This document shows, piece after piece, positions 51,368 to 61,126 of a stretch of 64,000 bases of DNA. Position numbers and translations under genes: made by a program. Under the pieces are notes generated by a model, which saw only the letters and a list, made by a program, of their open reading frames with translations, was not told the origin of the DNA and did not search any database. Source of the DNA: Leishmania mexicana MHOM/GT/2001/U1103 (Eukaryota; Euglenozoa; Kinetoplastea; Trypanosomatida; Trypanosomatidae); contig NC_018326.1 of assembly GCF_000234665.1 (NCBI RefSeq), positions 124,001-188,000 of the forward strand, in the 5' to 3' direction. Position 1 is the first letter of the stretch, and the number at the start of each line of letters is the position of its first letter.

Positions 51368-53323
51368 GTTCACCGTAGCGTGCGAGCCAGATGGAGCGGG
51401 TGGCGCGCGAAGAAGCCGAGAAAGGGGCGCCAAGTCACGCCCAGAACGCCCCGTGCAATGAAACGTGGGACGATGAGTGTATGTCACGTTTCTCTCGGTG
51501 TACAAGTACGGAGACCGTCTGCCGTGCACGGAGAGGGTGGCTGCTGGAAAGCGAATGGGCGTGGGGGGGGGGGGGGGGAAGTCTCGTGGGTGGCGGCGGT
51601 TGATGTGCGTGTTCGTGTGCGCGCGCCAGAGAGAGAAAGATCACCGGCCTTCTCACGCAAGCAGCGACAACGGAAACGCGAAGAAAAGAAAGCGAAGACC
51701 ACCCACGGCGATGGCGCACACCATCGCGAAGAGCGGGCCAGGCAGAGAGAGGCAGAGAGACAGAGATGGGATAAGCATGCGTCACTCAAACAAAAACGAG
51801 GCGTCCATGGGCACAATGTGCTTTCTCCTTGCTCGCTGCTTTCACACCCGCGCCCGTCTGTACTCGTACGTGGTGGGGAGGAGCCAACGGCTAAGAAGGC
51901 CCCCACTCTACCCATACCCATGTGCCCCCACCCCCACCCCCACCATCACCACTCGTACTCACTTTGAGGGTGCACAGCAGCAGCAGCAGCCGTCCTCCAG
52001 CGCAGAGATCACGTAGTATACGCAGACGCCCGCGCTTGAAGCTGCTCAGTATTTTGTTTTCCTTTGCGTTATGCGTAGTAGTCCTGTTCGTGCCTTACGT
52101 AGACTTCGCAGAAGTCGCCGTCACTGCTGTCGCCGTCATCGACCACCCCGATATTACAAGAGGGATGGCACACACATACACAGAGACACGCACATATGCT
52201 CTCCATGGCCCCTCTAGGGAAGGGTAAGAGGATGGTGTTGCATCACAGCCATAAACCCAAGAAAAACGTCGAAAAAGGGCGGGAGAGAATGAAGAGAGAA
52301 CAGGTCGTGTCTGTGTGTGCGTGTGTGTCTGTGTGGATGGATGGATGGGGGAGAGGAGGAAGAGACAGAGAGGACGCGAGGGAGGGAGGGAGGGGAGACA
52401 AGAGACAACAATAACGTGTCTGCAACGGTACGCCGCCCCCTTCTCAACTCGTTCGTGCCAACACTGCCGCGCTGCAGCCACGGCAAGCCGCACGAGTGAA
52501 GGCGACACGAAACCCGAAACAGAAACAGTCAAATGCCTACATGAACAACCCCACGTCTGGCGACATCAGAGGTGGGTTCCAAGGAAAATCACGTGTGGTC
52601 CTGCCAGGCCCACCCCGCAGCCCATTCCTTTCCCCTCCCCTCTCTCTGTCCTCCAGCCAGAGACAAAGCCATCCGCTCGGTCACTCCCTCCCCCCTCCCC
52701 AGCGTCTCTCTACGCACGCGACCCATCACTGCAGCACAGAAAAAAAAAGGATAGGGAGGGCTAGCACACGCTATTGGTAGCCACCGCAGCATCCGCTGCG
52801 TAGCAACACCGGTTAAACATACAGGCACGCATTAAACGACAGGCAACTCGCACAGCCAAACAACACAAACAACAAGTGGGAAGAGAACAGTGCACGAAAG
52901 GACGAGTCTGTGAAGGCTCCCCGGCAGATGCGCACAAGCGTGTGCGTGTGTGTCTGTCTGCCTGCATGGTGGAATGAAGGCGCCAGAGGACGGGAATGGA
53001 CGCGCCCTGCGCGTGCGCACACGCACGTCGCGCTTAGGTGATGCCATGAGGCGCTTAGGGACAGCATAGGAAGAAACGGGTTGGGGGTGGCGGGCGGGAA
53101 AAGCAGAGAGAGTGTCAGGGGAGATGCGGGCGGTGGGAGGGAGTGAGGAGACTCGGGCAGTGTAGAATGAAGAGGCAGAGAATGCCAGGGTGGCCGTCCC
53201 ACCACCTCGCCTACATCTGCGCCCTCTCCTCCCTGCCGCAGCACACCACGCCACGCCACCCCCTGCTGCCTCGCAAGCCCGACACCTTCCCTTTTCATTC
53301 AAGAGAAACCCTCAACATCCCCG
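51368..53323. other. Intergenic, upstream of the coiled-coil gene
   Basis: No supported gene. It holds a G run at about 51565-51579, purine-rich plus-strand DNA at 51630-51780 and 52355-52400, and a GT/GGAT stretch near 52310-52350. Nearest 53323 is the NAA30 3' UTR. Confidence 0.6.
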
Positions 53324-54196
53324 CTACGCCTTCTCCTCCACACCAGCCGCGACGGGAGTCTCTGGGACAGGCTTTGGGACGGCATCCTTCAGCCACAGCT
53401 TCAGACGCACGGCGTCAGAGTGGTCAAGGTAGTAGCGCGGCAGGTACTTTGTCTTGGCGAAGCCGAGGTTCAGGTAGAGTCCCAGGGCGCGAGCGTTCGA
53501 CGTCGGCGTCTCGAGATACACCTCATCACAGCCTTTCTCGCGCATCAGCTCGACCGTGAGCGAGACGAGACGGCTGCCAAGGCGATAGCCGCGGAACTTG
53601 GGCACCACGGCAAACATCGCCACGTAGCCGCGCAGCGGCATACCAGCGCCCTTGCGCGTCACACGTGACACTACCGCGCCGACCTTCTCGCCGACAACCG
53701 AATTATCGGGCTTTGTCTCACTCTCTACGCCGAATGCCGTGATGCAGAGGTCGGGCCAGCCAAAGACAAAGTACTGGTACGTGAAGCTGCTGTACGGCTC
53801 CGTCAGCTCCGCGGTGAAGAGGTTCACGATAAAGTTCATTTCCGCGTCGCTGCCGCCAAACTGCTCATACCGGATATACCTGTTCGGCGCCACCTCCTGC
53901 CACTCCTTCTCCTCCGCCGCCAATGGCACCGGCACGTTCACGTACTGCTCCTCCTGAGCTGCCGGCTGCTGCATCTGCGCCAGCAGCGCGTTGCGCATCT
54001 GCTCGCTCAGAACGTAGCTGCGACCATTCGCGCGACTCAGCGACTTATCCTCCTTCTGCTTCAGCTGCGACTTGGTGGTGCCCTTCTTCGCCTTGCCCTC
54101 GATGGCCATGACCAGGGCGTCGATGGTGGCCTCGTCGAAGTTGTCGCGCTGCTTCGACGACTTTGGGTTCCTCTTGACGGGGTTCTTTGGTGGCAT
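53324..54196 (-). CDS. NAA30: N-alpha-acetyltransferase NAA30 (NatC catalytic subunit, MAK3-like)
   Basis: A 290-residue GNAT enzyme matching NAA30/Mak3. NatC acetylates N-termini beginning Met-Leu, Met-Ile, Met-Phe and similar, on ribosomes. The catalytic domain (about 108-270) carries LTEPYSSFTYQYFVFGWPDL, RGYVAMFAVVPKFRG and CDEVYLETPTSNARALGLYL, then NLGF and the diagnostic YYLDHSDAVRLKLWL near the end. In the acetyl-CoA loop the usual R-x-x-G-x-G reads R202-G-Y-R-L-G207, so the first Gly is Arg205. The N-terminal 100 residues form a basic, Gln/Lys-rich extension absent from the minimal enzyme, possibly for ribosome contact. The first ATG of the frame at 54196 is used. Confidence 0.93.
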   Translation of the reverse strand: MPPKNPVKRNPKSSKQRDNFDEATIDALVMAIEGKAKKGTTKSQLKQKEDKSLSRANGRSYVLSEQMRNALLAQMQQPAAQEEQYVNVPVPLAAEEKEWQEVAPNRYIRYEQFGGSDAEMNFIVNLFTAELTEPYSSFTYQYFVFGWPDLCITAFGVESETKPDNSVVGEKVGAVVSRVTRKGAGMPLRGYVAMFAVVPKFRGYRLGSRLVSLTVELMREKGCDEVYLETPTSNARALGLYLNLGFAKTKYLPRYYLDHSDAVRLKLWLKDAVPKPVPETPVAAGVEEKA

Positions 54197-55021
54197 TGCC
54201 GCCGGTGTGTCGGTGTTGACGCGTTATGAAGCCTTCGTCGCCGGGGCGGTCCTGGCTCTACGTTGCAATGCTGTAAGGCGCCCCGTCGTCCGGCATGCCC
54301 TTCCTCCAGTTCGTGGTGCTCCGTCTTGAACGGTGACTGGTAAAAAGGACAGGAACAAGAAAAGCAAGGTGGGAAGAGATGGCGATGACGGTAAAGATGA
54401 CACACGAGAACGCGGAGAGAGGAGGGGCCTCCGCATACAAACAGCTGACGCACACGTGCGCTGCACACGCTCTACATCAGCGTTTCGCCCCCTCCCTCCT
54501 CCCTCCTCCCCTTACACATGCAAAGGCCGTGGCACAAGGAGACGAGAAGCACTGGAGAGGCACCGCACTGCCTCCTGCGGCTCGCCGCCCACCGACTCCA
54601 ACCCGCGCGCCTACATGACTCCTGGTCGAAGCAAGGGGCCCAGCTCAAGGCACGAAGGCGCACGTCGTCTCAGCCGCCACCTCCCCGCCTGATGCAATCA
54701 CCTCAGGCGATCGTGAGGTGTACGTGAGGCTGCGCCGCACCTGAACGCCGGGAAAGATGTCCGGTGTCCATGTGGGGGCCCGTCGTCAGTTTGGGGTTTG
54801 TTTTCGAGGACAGAGAAACGACAAAAGCAAAAGAAGAAGATACAACGAAGGAAGAAGAACGGAGGCGCACACATCGAGTATCGCCCGACCCGCACACACG
54901 CGCACGACCACACGCAGGTACGGCACAACGTTTCCGCAGCCCACGCCCACTGCGGCGGTGCGCCTTCGCAGAGCCGTCATGGCAGGGGGTCAACGCGAGC
55001 AGAAACAGTGGCGGGAACCGC
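54197..55021. other. Intergenic between RPS15 copy 2 and NAA30
   Basis: No supported gene. Pyrimidine-rich plus-strand DNA lies at about 54485-54520, and purine-rich DNA at 54330-54430 and 54795-54870. The last gives a pyrimidine tract on the transcribed strand. This spacer has no similarity to the spacer downstream of RPS15 copy 1. Confidence 0.6.
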
Positions 55022-55480
55022 CTACTTGATCGGGATGAAGCGGGAGGAGTGCGTGGCACCCACACCAGGGCGACCGTGCAGCACCGGGCGGTAGCTCATC
55101 GAGAACTCGCCAAGGTAGTGGCCGATCATCTCACCCTTGATCTCCACAGCGTTGAACTGGTGGCCGTTGTAGATCGCCACCACGGACCCCACCATCTCCG
55201 GCGTGATCACCACGTCGCGCAGGTGCGTCTTGACAGCCTTCGGCTTCTCGCCAACCTTCACGTGCTTCTTCGCCTCGCGCAGGCGCTTCAGGAGCACGGG
55301 CGGCCGGCGGTCCGCGTGGCGGTTCATGTTGCGGCGCGCGCGCGCGTGCACCAGCGCCTTGAACTCCTCCTCGCTCAGCGCAAGCAGGGGGTCGATCTCA
55401 AGCCCACGGTACGTGAACTTGTGGAACGTGCGCTCCTTCTTGAGCTGCTCGTAGCGCTCAGCCGTGATGTTGGACGCCAT
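55022..55480 (-). CDS. RPS15: 40S ribosomal protein S15 (uS19), copy 2
   Basis: Encodes the same 152-residue RPS15 as the gene at 46014-46472, and by eye the coding nucleotides are identical. Identity runs from about 8 nt before the stop-codon side to 29 nt above the ATG, then stops abruptly on both sides. The 3' UTRs, which usually set mRNA abundance in these organisms, therefore differ completely. On the transcribed strand a pyrimidine tract ending GCGGCAG, with AG at 55520-55519, lies just above the shared block and is a likely splice acceptor, giving a 5' UTR of about 38 nt. Confidence 0.98.
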
Positions 55481-57139
55481 CTTGAGAGGGCAGACTGATG
55501 TCCGTGCAGAGCTCGATCCTGCCGCGGTCACAAGGGAGGGGGAGTTTGTCGTGTGTGTGTGTGAGAGGGAGGAGGGGTTGTTGTTACAAAGACACGGCAG
55601 AGAAAGGAATGCAAGAGAGCGAGAGAGCGGTGTGTGTGTGTGCGCGCGACGGAGCAGGCGACAGGAGAAAGCGGCTTGAAAACAACAAAAAAACGGTCAT
55701 TGCACCTCCGCATCTATGCGTGAAAGGCGGAGGCCTGGTGCAGGTGGAGAGGCCTCGGGAGGCGCCGCAAAATACAGCAGCACGAACCCATTACTGCCGC
55801 CCTTCTTTGGTTTTCGCTAATGCTGTCGTTGGTTATATTCTTCGCAGGTCCTCGGTCGGACGCATATGCATACCGGCATCTGTCTGAACAGAACGGCGCA
55901 GAGCATTACTTTGTGAGTAGGTGACCGCCACCCCGTGCATGATCGGCACACAGAGAGTTAAATCCCCAAAAAAAAACATCGGAGTTTTGGTCCTTATCAA
56001 TGTGCGTCGTCCTGCCATCGAGCAACGGTCATACCACCATGCCACTTCCCGCTCTACTACCCCCTTCTCGCCCGCCACAACCACCCATCCGCGTGGTGCG
56101 TCGCAGCGCTAGACACGCGCCACAGCAATGCGCCAACCCAGTCATCGGAGAGCATGGCCTCTGTCTCAAAGCCCCACACACACCACCCGCCGCCACGCAG
56201 GTCGCCTCACAGCCGCCCCCCACCCCACACACCCCACCATGCCGGTCGTCGGGTTGTGCATCGCCCTCACAGTGGCTCCCAGGCCCACCGCACCCGTAGG
56301 CAGTGTGAGGGCCGGAGGGGGGTGGGGGCGCGGATGCGCGCGAGCCACGCTGACACCTCGCCACCATCGTATGGGTCATGCAAACGTGCTCACTGCCGCA
56401 GCCCGCTCCGACACAACGCCATCCAGGACCTGGCCGCCGGCATCCGCAGCGATGCATCGCTCTCACCGCCCCACGTCCTAGTAACCGGGACCCTGTCACC
56501 GCCAGCAGCGGTGCAGCATTGGCAGGGTATAGGTGGGGAGAGGTAGGGTGCACTGGGCCCTGTGATACCACACGCCGAGGTGCGCCAGCTTCCCGCCATA
56601 AGCATCATCATAATGTTTAAAGTAAGAAGAAAAGACGCAAGGTCTGACATCGCTTCTGGCTGGAGGAGGCCACCACAACAACAGAGAATGGCGGTGCTAA
56701 AGACGGTCTTCCCTGCGTAGGCGCGCAAGTGAGTGAGTCGATGAGCGTACGAATGCGCGATGTGGGCTACGATGGTGCCCCTGTGCACGTGCTCACAGCA
56801 CACATCCGTCGTGAAGTCCACGGACACTGCTGCGAGCACAAAGCGCACACACACGCGACACAACGAAAACTCAAAGGGGAATACACGCACGAAGGCATCA
56901 CGGCAGTAAAGCCAAATGCGTTCTCTCTGCGGGTAAGGCTGCTGCCGGCCTGTCCATCATGCGCCGCTCCCAACAGGGCCATGCTCCCCCGTCGCCCTCA
57001 CGAGCGCGGAGGCGTTAACAACAGCGAAAAAAAAAGGAATTTGCCTTCAACCGAGAGCAGCACGCACACGTGCGCCCTCGGCCCCCGTCGCCCCGTCGGT
57101 CCGTCGAGCAGTGCCACGTGTTTTGGTAGAGGCCACAAC
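55481..57139. other. Intergenic with one SIDER2 copy
   Basis: No supported gene. Purine-rich plus-strand DNA at 55525-55580 gives the RPS15 acceptor tract. An A run lies at about 55968-55976 and the SIDER2 element at 56067-56622. The remaining stretch to 57139 is the 3' UTR of the EMAPII-type gene. Confidence 0.6.
56067..56622 (-). mobile_element. SIDER2-type retroposon, copy B
   Basis: About 555 bp. It differs from copies A and C at only two or three positions over the shared core (for example GACACAAC where the others have GACGCAAC). It shares with copy C an extra segment of about 22 nt beyond the hallmark end, but lacks about 45 nt present at the opposite end of A and C. Orientation is with transcription. 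It lies in the 3' flank of the EMAPII-type gene. Confidence 0.8.
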
Positions 57140-58402
57140 TCAGCTCACAGGGCAGTTTGCCATGTCCACAATGGCCACCGCCGCACCGCTCGGGTGTCGC
57201 GCAGGCTCATCCTTCCAGCAAAGGACGCCGTCGGCGTTTGTATGCAGGTGAGAGAGAACCTCGCTCATCTTACTGACCGCCATCGGCTCCGGCGCGGCAG
57301 CCGCGGCGACCGCAGCGTCGTATGAGGTACCAAAGAGGATGCGGTCGCCTGGCTTGGCGCCCGCCGGAGGACGGATGAGCTTCACTTCCGCGTCCCTCTT
57401 GGCGCACAGCACCATCCCCTGCGACGTGACACCCATAAGTGGCTTCGGCTTCATGTTGCACACGACGAGGCACTGCGTGCCCTCCAGCTCCTCGATCGCA
57501 TAGTTCTCCACCAGCCCGCTCACAATGGTGCGTGTCTCGTCACCGAGCACCATATCCTCGACGTAGAGCCGGTCGGCGTCAGGGTGGCGGCGCAAGTTTG
57601 TCAGCTGCCCCACACGCACGTACAGGCTCGTAGAATCCAGCTCCGTCTTACTGGCCTTCTTGCCCTCTGGTGCACGGGCGCTAGGGCTTGCTGAAGCTTT
57701 CGCTGCATTCGCCCCCGCTGCCGCCGCAGCAGCAGCCTTCTCCGCCTTCGCCATCTCTTTCTCCGCACGGCGCCGCAGAATCTCCTCCTCGGACGGCTTA
57801 ACGTAGGAAACCTGCACCTTGGCCGCGCCGTGAGCCTTGCTGGCGTTGTGGTTCTCCTCCGTTTTCACGGCCGACGAGCGAATGGGGACCAGGTAGGCGT
57901 CCTCCTGCGCGTACGCAGCCCACTTCATGGTTGTTGGCAGCACCTCCGTGTGGGACGAGTGGTTGAAGGCGGCGGCGTACAGGAGCACGTCGGCCATTGT
58001 GGCGCGCTCGCTACCGGTAAGGTAGCGCGAGGCTGCGTTCGGCATCGCCAGGAGAATCCGCTCCACATCACTGTAGAGAGCCTTGGCAACCGACACGGCA
58101 GTTTCGCCAACGGCGCGCGCGGCATCGGCGTCCAGCACCGCCGCCGCGCCAACCCACTGGTTCACCAACGACACCTGCTCCTCGTCCTCCCCGAGGAACG
58201 CCTTCTGCTCCGGCGTCACGGCGGTGCGGCGCAGCGCCTGCAGAAACGGCTGCAGCCCGCGGAAGGTCTTCCCATCTATTGTGACGCGGTGTGGGCCCTC
58301 GGCACACATCTCGATGCACAGCGCCGGCACACTCAAGGCGCTCCCGAGAGCATGCTGCAACGCCGGCGCGAGGATGGAGGAGGAGTTGATCACGAACTGC
58401 AT
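57140..58402 (-). CDS. EMAPII/Arc1p-type tRNA-binding protein (MCP2-like)
   Basis: A 420-residue protein. Residues about 1-175 look like a GST-C-type helical domain (PTTMKWAAYAQ). A charged Lys/Glu/Ala-rich linker of about 200-255 follows, typical of basic tRNA-contact linkers. The C-terminal 257-420 is an EMAPII/Trbp111-type tRNA-binding OB fold with its C-terminal extension: VRVGQLTNLRRHPDADRLYV, then RTIVSGLV, VVCNMKPKPLMGVTSQGM and KPGDRILF. Such proteins (Arc1p, p43/AIMP1) hold aminoacyl-tRNA synthetases in a complex and deliver tRNA. From memory, the T. brucei multi-synthetase complex contains a protein of this type called MCP2. The first ATG is at 58402. A pyrimidine tract ending CGCAG at 58463-58462 is a plausible splice acceptor. 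Confidence 0.9.
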   Translation of the reverse strand: MQFVINSSSILAPALQHALGSALSVPALCIEMCAEGPHRVTIDGKTFRGLQPFLQALRRTAVTPEQKAFLGEDEEQVSLVNQWVGAAAVLDADAARAVGETAVSVAKALYSDVERILLAMPNAASRYLTGSERATMADVLLYAAAFNHSSHTEVLPTTMKWAAYAQEDAYLVPIRSSAVKTEENHNASKAHGAAKVQVSYVKPSEEEILRRRAEKEMAKAEKAAAAAAAGANAAKASASPSARAPEGKKASKTELDSTSLYVRVGQLTNLRRHPDADRLYVEDMVLGDETRTIVSGLVENYAIEELEGTQCLVVCNMKPKPLMGVTSQGMVLCAKRDAEVKLIRPPAGAKPGDRILFGTSYDAAVAAAAAPEPMAVSKMSEVLSHLHTNADGVLCWKDEPARHPSGAAVAIVDMANCPVS

Positions 58403-59332
58403 GACTGCGACGGAGGCGGTGACCCCAGCGTCGTGCTCCTGCGTTGTCTTCGGATTCCGCTCTGCGATGTGACAAGAAAAAGGCGGATGGGGAGGCGGTG
58501 TTCACAGCGACCAGCGGAAAAACACGCACGTGTGCAGCTTGATAAGGGCCAACGAAAGAGGTGACGGTCACCACGAAAACAAGAAAAGAAACTCAGGAGA
58601 ATGGATGAGGTGCTTGTTAGCTGCCGTGGCGCGCCTTGATGTGTGCCAGCCGGTGTGCGCTCGTATGCGATGGAGTGCGGGAGCAGGATGGCGATGTGGT
58701 CATGTGAATCCCCTGAGGCGAGGGCAAGGAGTGGAGAGGGCACGAGAAGATGGCGGTGGCACTTCACAGGCACAATAGACGAGGCATGGCGTGGGGCGGA
58801 GAGGAAGGGAGGCGGCGCGCGCACTCCGACGCAAGTACATGAAGTGAAGCCTGAGTCATGGAAAGCGGTAATGTCGTGGGTGTCGACTAGAGCACCCAGC
58901 GGCCACTATACTGTGCCTTTTCCACTCCCTCCTTGTGTGGCTGCGGGTCTTTCACACGCTCACTGCAGTGAGTCACAATATGTCGTTGGGCACGTTCGTG
59001 TGCTTAGGCGTGAATTATCCCTCACACAAACAAAAAAGCCCCCCCTCCCATCACTTCCCTTTCCCTCTGCCAACGCACTCTCCTGCCGCAGCCTTCTCGG
59101 CACGCTCACAGCGCGGTGCGGCGGTGCAGCGCACAGACAGGCGTGAGGGGCGACGAGAACGGAGCTGGAGAGAATGTAAGCCGTGATGTAGAGGGCGCTA
59201 ATGCACACTGCAAGAGCCAGCACGGGCGTGGCGAGTAGCGATAAGGTAGGCAGGCAGGTAGGCAGGCAGGCAAAGACCGACACACAGAAGCCCGCGTGTA
59301 CGCACTGGTTCCTCTGGTGTGTGCTTCCCTGC
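58403..59332. other. Intergenic, upstream of the EMAPII-type gene
   Basis: No supported gene. The splice-acceptor candidate is near 58462-58490. Elsewhere the stretch holds C/T-rich plus-strand DNA at about 59035-59075 and a GGCAGGCAGGTA-like repeat at 59248-59272. The part near 59332 is the GTPase 3' UTR. Confidence 0.6.
58462..58490 (-). promoter_or_regulatory. Candidate splice-leader acceptor for the EMAPII-type gene
   Basis: On the transcribed strand CCGCCTTTTTCTTGTC leads to ACATCGCAG, with AG at 58463-58462, about 59 nt before the ATG. Pattern match only. Confidence 0.4.
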
Positions 59333-61126
59333 TCACTTGTGATTCTCTGCGGCACACCGCCTTTGGAAGAAGTCCTCCTTGTACTCGCTCACCTTGCAGC
59401 GCAGCGCTGGAACCTCATGGTCAATGACGTATTGCATCCCGCGACACGCCCGCGCCGAGCACGACGGTAGCGCCATGATGCCACTGGTGCCTTTCTCCTG
59501 CGACGCGGCAGCGATGCGGAGTAGCTCGGGTCGCACGGTGCGCTGCCAGCGCACCTCCACGTCCTTTGTGCGTGTCTTTGTTGTGAAGAGGCGGCCAAGC
59601 GCGTTGTCGCACGACTGCAACAAACGGTGGTCAAACTCGCGCAGGTGCATCCGCGCCGCCGCGAGGCCACCGCTCCCGACGGCAATGGACACGAGCGCAA
59701 CGAGCACCGTACCGGTAATGGTGATGGAAGAGAGGGCCACGGCTGTTGCGGGTCCCATTAGGCAAGCCGCACCGAGGGCACAGTAGAGGAGGACCTCGCG
59801 CTGACGGTAATCCTGCCGCAGCACTTTAGACACCCTGCAGGCAAGGAGGAGATTGCGCGCGCTCTCCTCCGTCTCAGTGATGAGGTTGTCCATGCGCCGC
59901 ATCGGAGCAGCGCGTATCTCGTTGAGAATCTCGTTCCGTTGGCGTGACAGCTCCGCCGCTGGTACGGTGCTGGTGGCGGGCGTCGTCGCGGTGGGCGACT
60001 TACCAGACGCCTCGTTCAGTTTCTTCAGCGGTGTTGAGGTGGTGTACACGCGCGGAATATCCTTCATCTTCATGACCTTGCTGAGGTTCCAGCACAGCGT
60101 TCCGTACGCCCGCGCAAAATCGGTCACCTTCTCAAAGACATCTACCTTATTCAGCACCAAGAAAAACTTGTGCTCGTAACCGGTGAGCGACTTGGTGAGC
60201 ACGTCGAGCGTCTCGCCGGTGGTGCCCGGGTTCGCCGGGTCAAACATGAGAAGAATGACGTCACTTTGCTGCGCAAACCACCGTGTCACGGCGAGGAAGT
60301 CGTAGCCGCGGGTATGGTCACCGCTCGCCGCCTGCTCAGCCGAGGATGCGTGCACGGGTGTGTCGATCATGCCGGGCGTGTCGACGAGCACCATGTCCAT
60401 CGGAATCTGCGACGTCGCCGGCATTGCGCGCGTCTTCATCTTGAAGTGCGTCACAAAGGAAATGCCAAACTGCTGTAGCGATTGGTACTGGTACTTGGGG
60501 TTGCTCACCACGCTGGGCCCATCAGCGTCCATGTCGTACGTTCCGCGCTTGATCACCGTGAAGCCGTCGTCTGTGGGCGCGACGCCAGTCTCCTGGATCT
60601 CGCAGCCAGATAGATAGTTGATAAGGGTCGACTTGCCAGAGCTGTGGTTGCCCAGAAACATCACCATCGGGGTCGTGCTCTTGAAGGGCGTGAGGAAGCG
60701 GTAGACGCCATCGTACGGCTCCAGATAACTAGTGCGGAGCGACTGGAGTTCCCCCTCAATGCGAGCCTGCGCAGCCGCGTGTGACGACGCCGAGGACAGC
60801 GAAGGCAACGCTGCCGACGCACCACTACCATCGCCAGCTTTGCCTGTACCGCTGTCAAGGTTGACCGAGTCCTCTCGATGATGCGGTCCGTTCGAGGAGT
60901 AGCCGCGGTGTTGCTCAAGGTTGGTTGAGGTGCCGACGACAACAGTGTGCATGCGTAGGCCACGCGAGGCCCCGACCAGGGATCGCACGGTCGCGCTGTC
61001 CAATGCGCCGCGTCTGAGAGGGGCGGTGCTGAAGGAGTGCGTAGGCACCAATCCCGCGGCAGACACAATGATGCGGAGACGACTGTCTGCCTGCAATGAG
61101 GCGACGCGCGAGAGACGACGGTACAT
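59333..61126 (-). CDS. Mitochondrial dynamin-superfamily GTPase (mitofusin-like / sarcalumenin-like)
   Basis: A 597-residue GTPase. G1 is GNHSSGKST at residues 149-157. G3 is DTPG at 229-232. G4 is NKVD at 306-309. A PTDDGFTV segment fits the G2 region of EHD/dynamin-type enzymes. Two closely spaced hydrophobic segments (LLYCALGAACLMGPATAVAL, then TGTVLVALVSIAVGSGGLAA) at about 425-475 suggest a membrane hairpin. The N-terminus from the ATG at 61126 is Arg/Ser-rich with HSFSTAPLRRG and looks like a mitochondrial presequence. The probable role is mitochondrial membrane remodelling. From memory, T. brucei has a mitofusin-like protein (MFNL) in the same neighbourhood beside the tRNA-binding protein and RPS15. 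Older annotations of such proteins as sarcoplasmic reticulum glycoprotein reflect the sarcalumenin GTPase domain. Confidence 0.82.
   Translation of the reverse strand: MYRRLSRVASLQADSRLRIIVSAAGLVPTHSFSTAPLRRGALDSATVRSLVGASRGLRMHTVVVGTSTNLEQHRGYSSNGPHHREDSVNLDSGTGKAGDGSGASAALPSLSSASSHAAAQARIEGELQSLRTSYLEPYDGVYRFLTPFKSTTPMVMFLGNHSSGKSTLINYLSGCEIQETGVAPTDDGFTVIKRGTYDMDADGPSVVSNPKYQYQSLQQFGISFVTHFKMKTRAMPATSQIPMDMVLVDTPGMIDTPVHASSAEQAASGDHTRGYDFLAVTRWFAQQSDVILLMFDPANPGTTGETLDVLTKSLTGYEHKFFLVLNKVDVFEKVTDFARAYGTLCWNLSKVMKMKDIPRVYTTSTPLKKLNEASGKSPTATTPATSTVPAAELSRQRNEILNEIRAAPMRRMDNLITETEESARNLLLACRVSKVLRQDYRQREVLLYCALGAACLMGPATAVALSSITITGTVLVALVSIAVGSGGLAAARMHLREFDHRLLQSCDNALGRLFTTKTRTKDVEVRWQRTVRPELLRIAAASQEKGTSGIMALPSCSARACRGMQYVIDHEVPALRCKVSEYKEDFFQRRCAAENHK

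Noticed and set aside
54764..55498. 244-codon plus-strand frame antisense to RPS15 copy 2 (and the matching frame over copy 1 at 46041-46490)
   Set aside because: An open antisense frame is a by-product of the GC-rich codon use of RPS15 and runs against the direction of all real genes.
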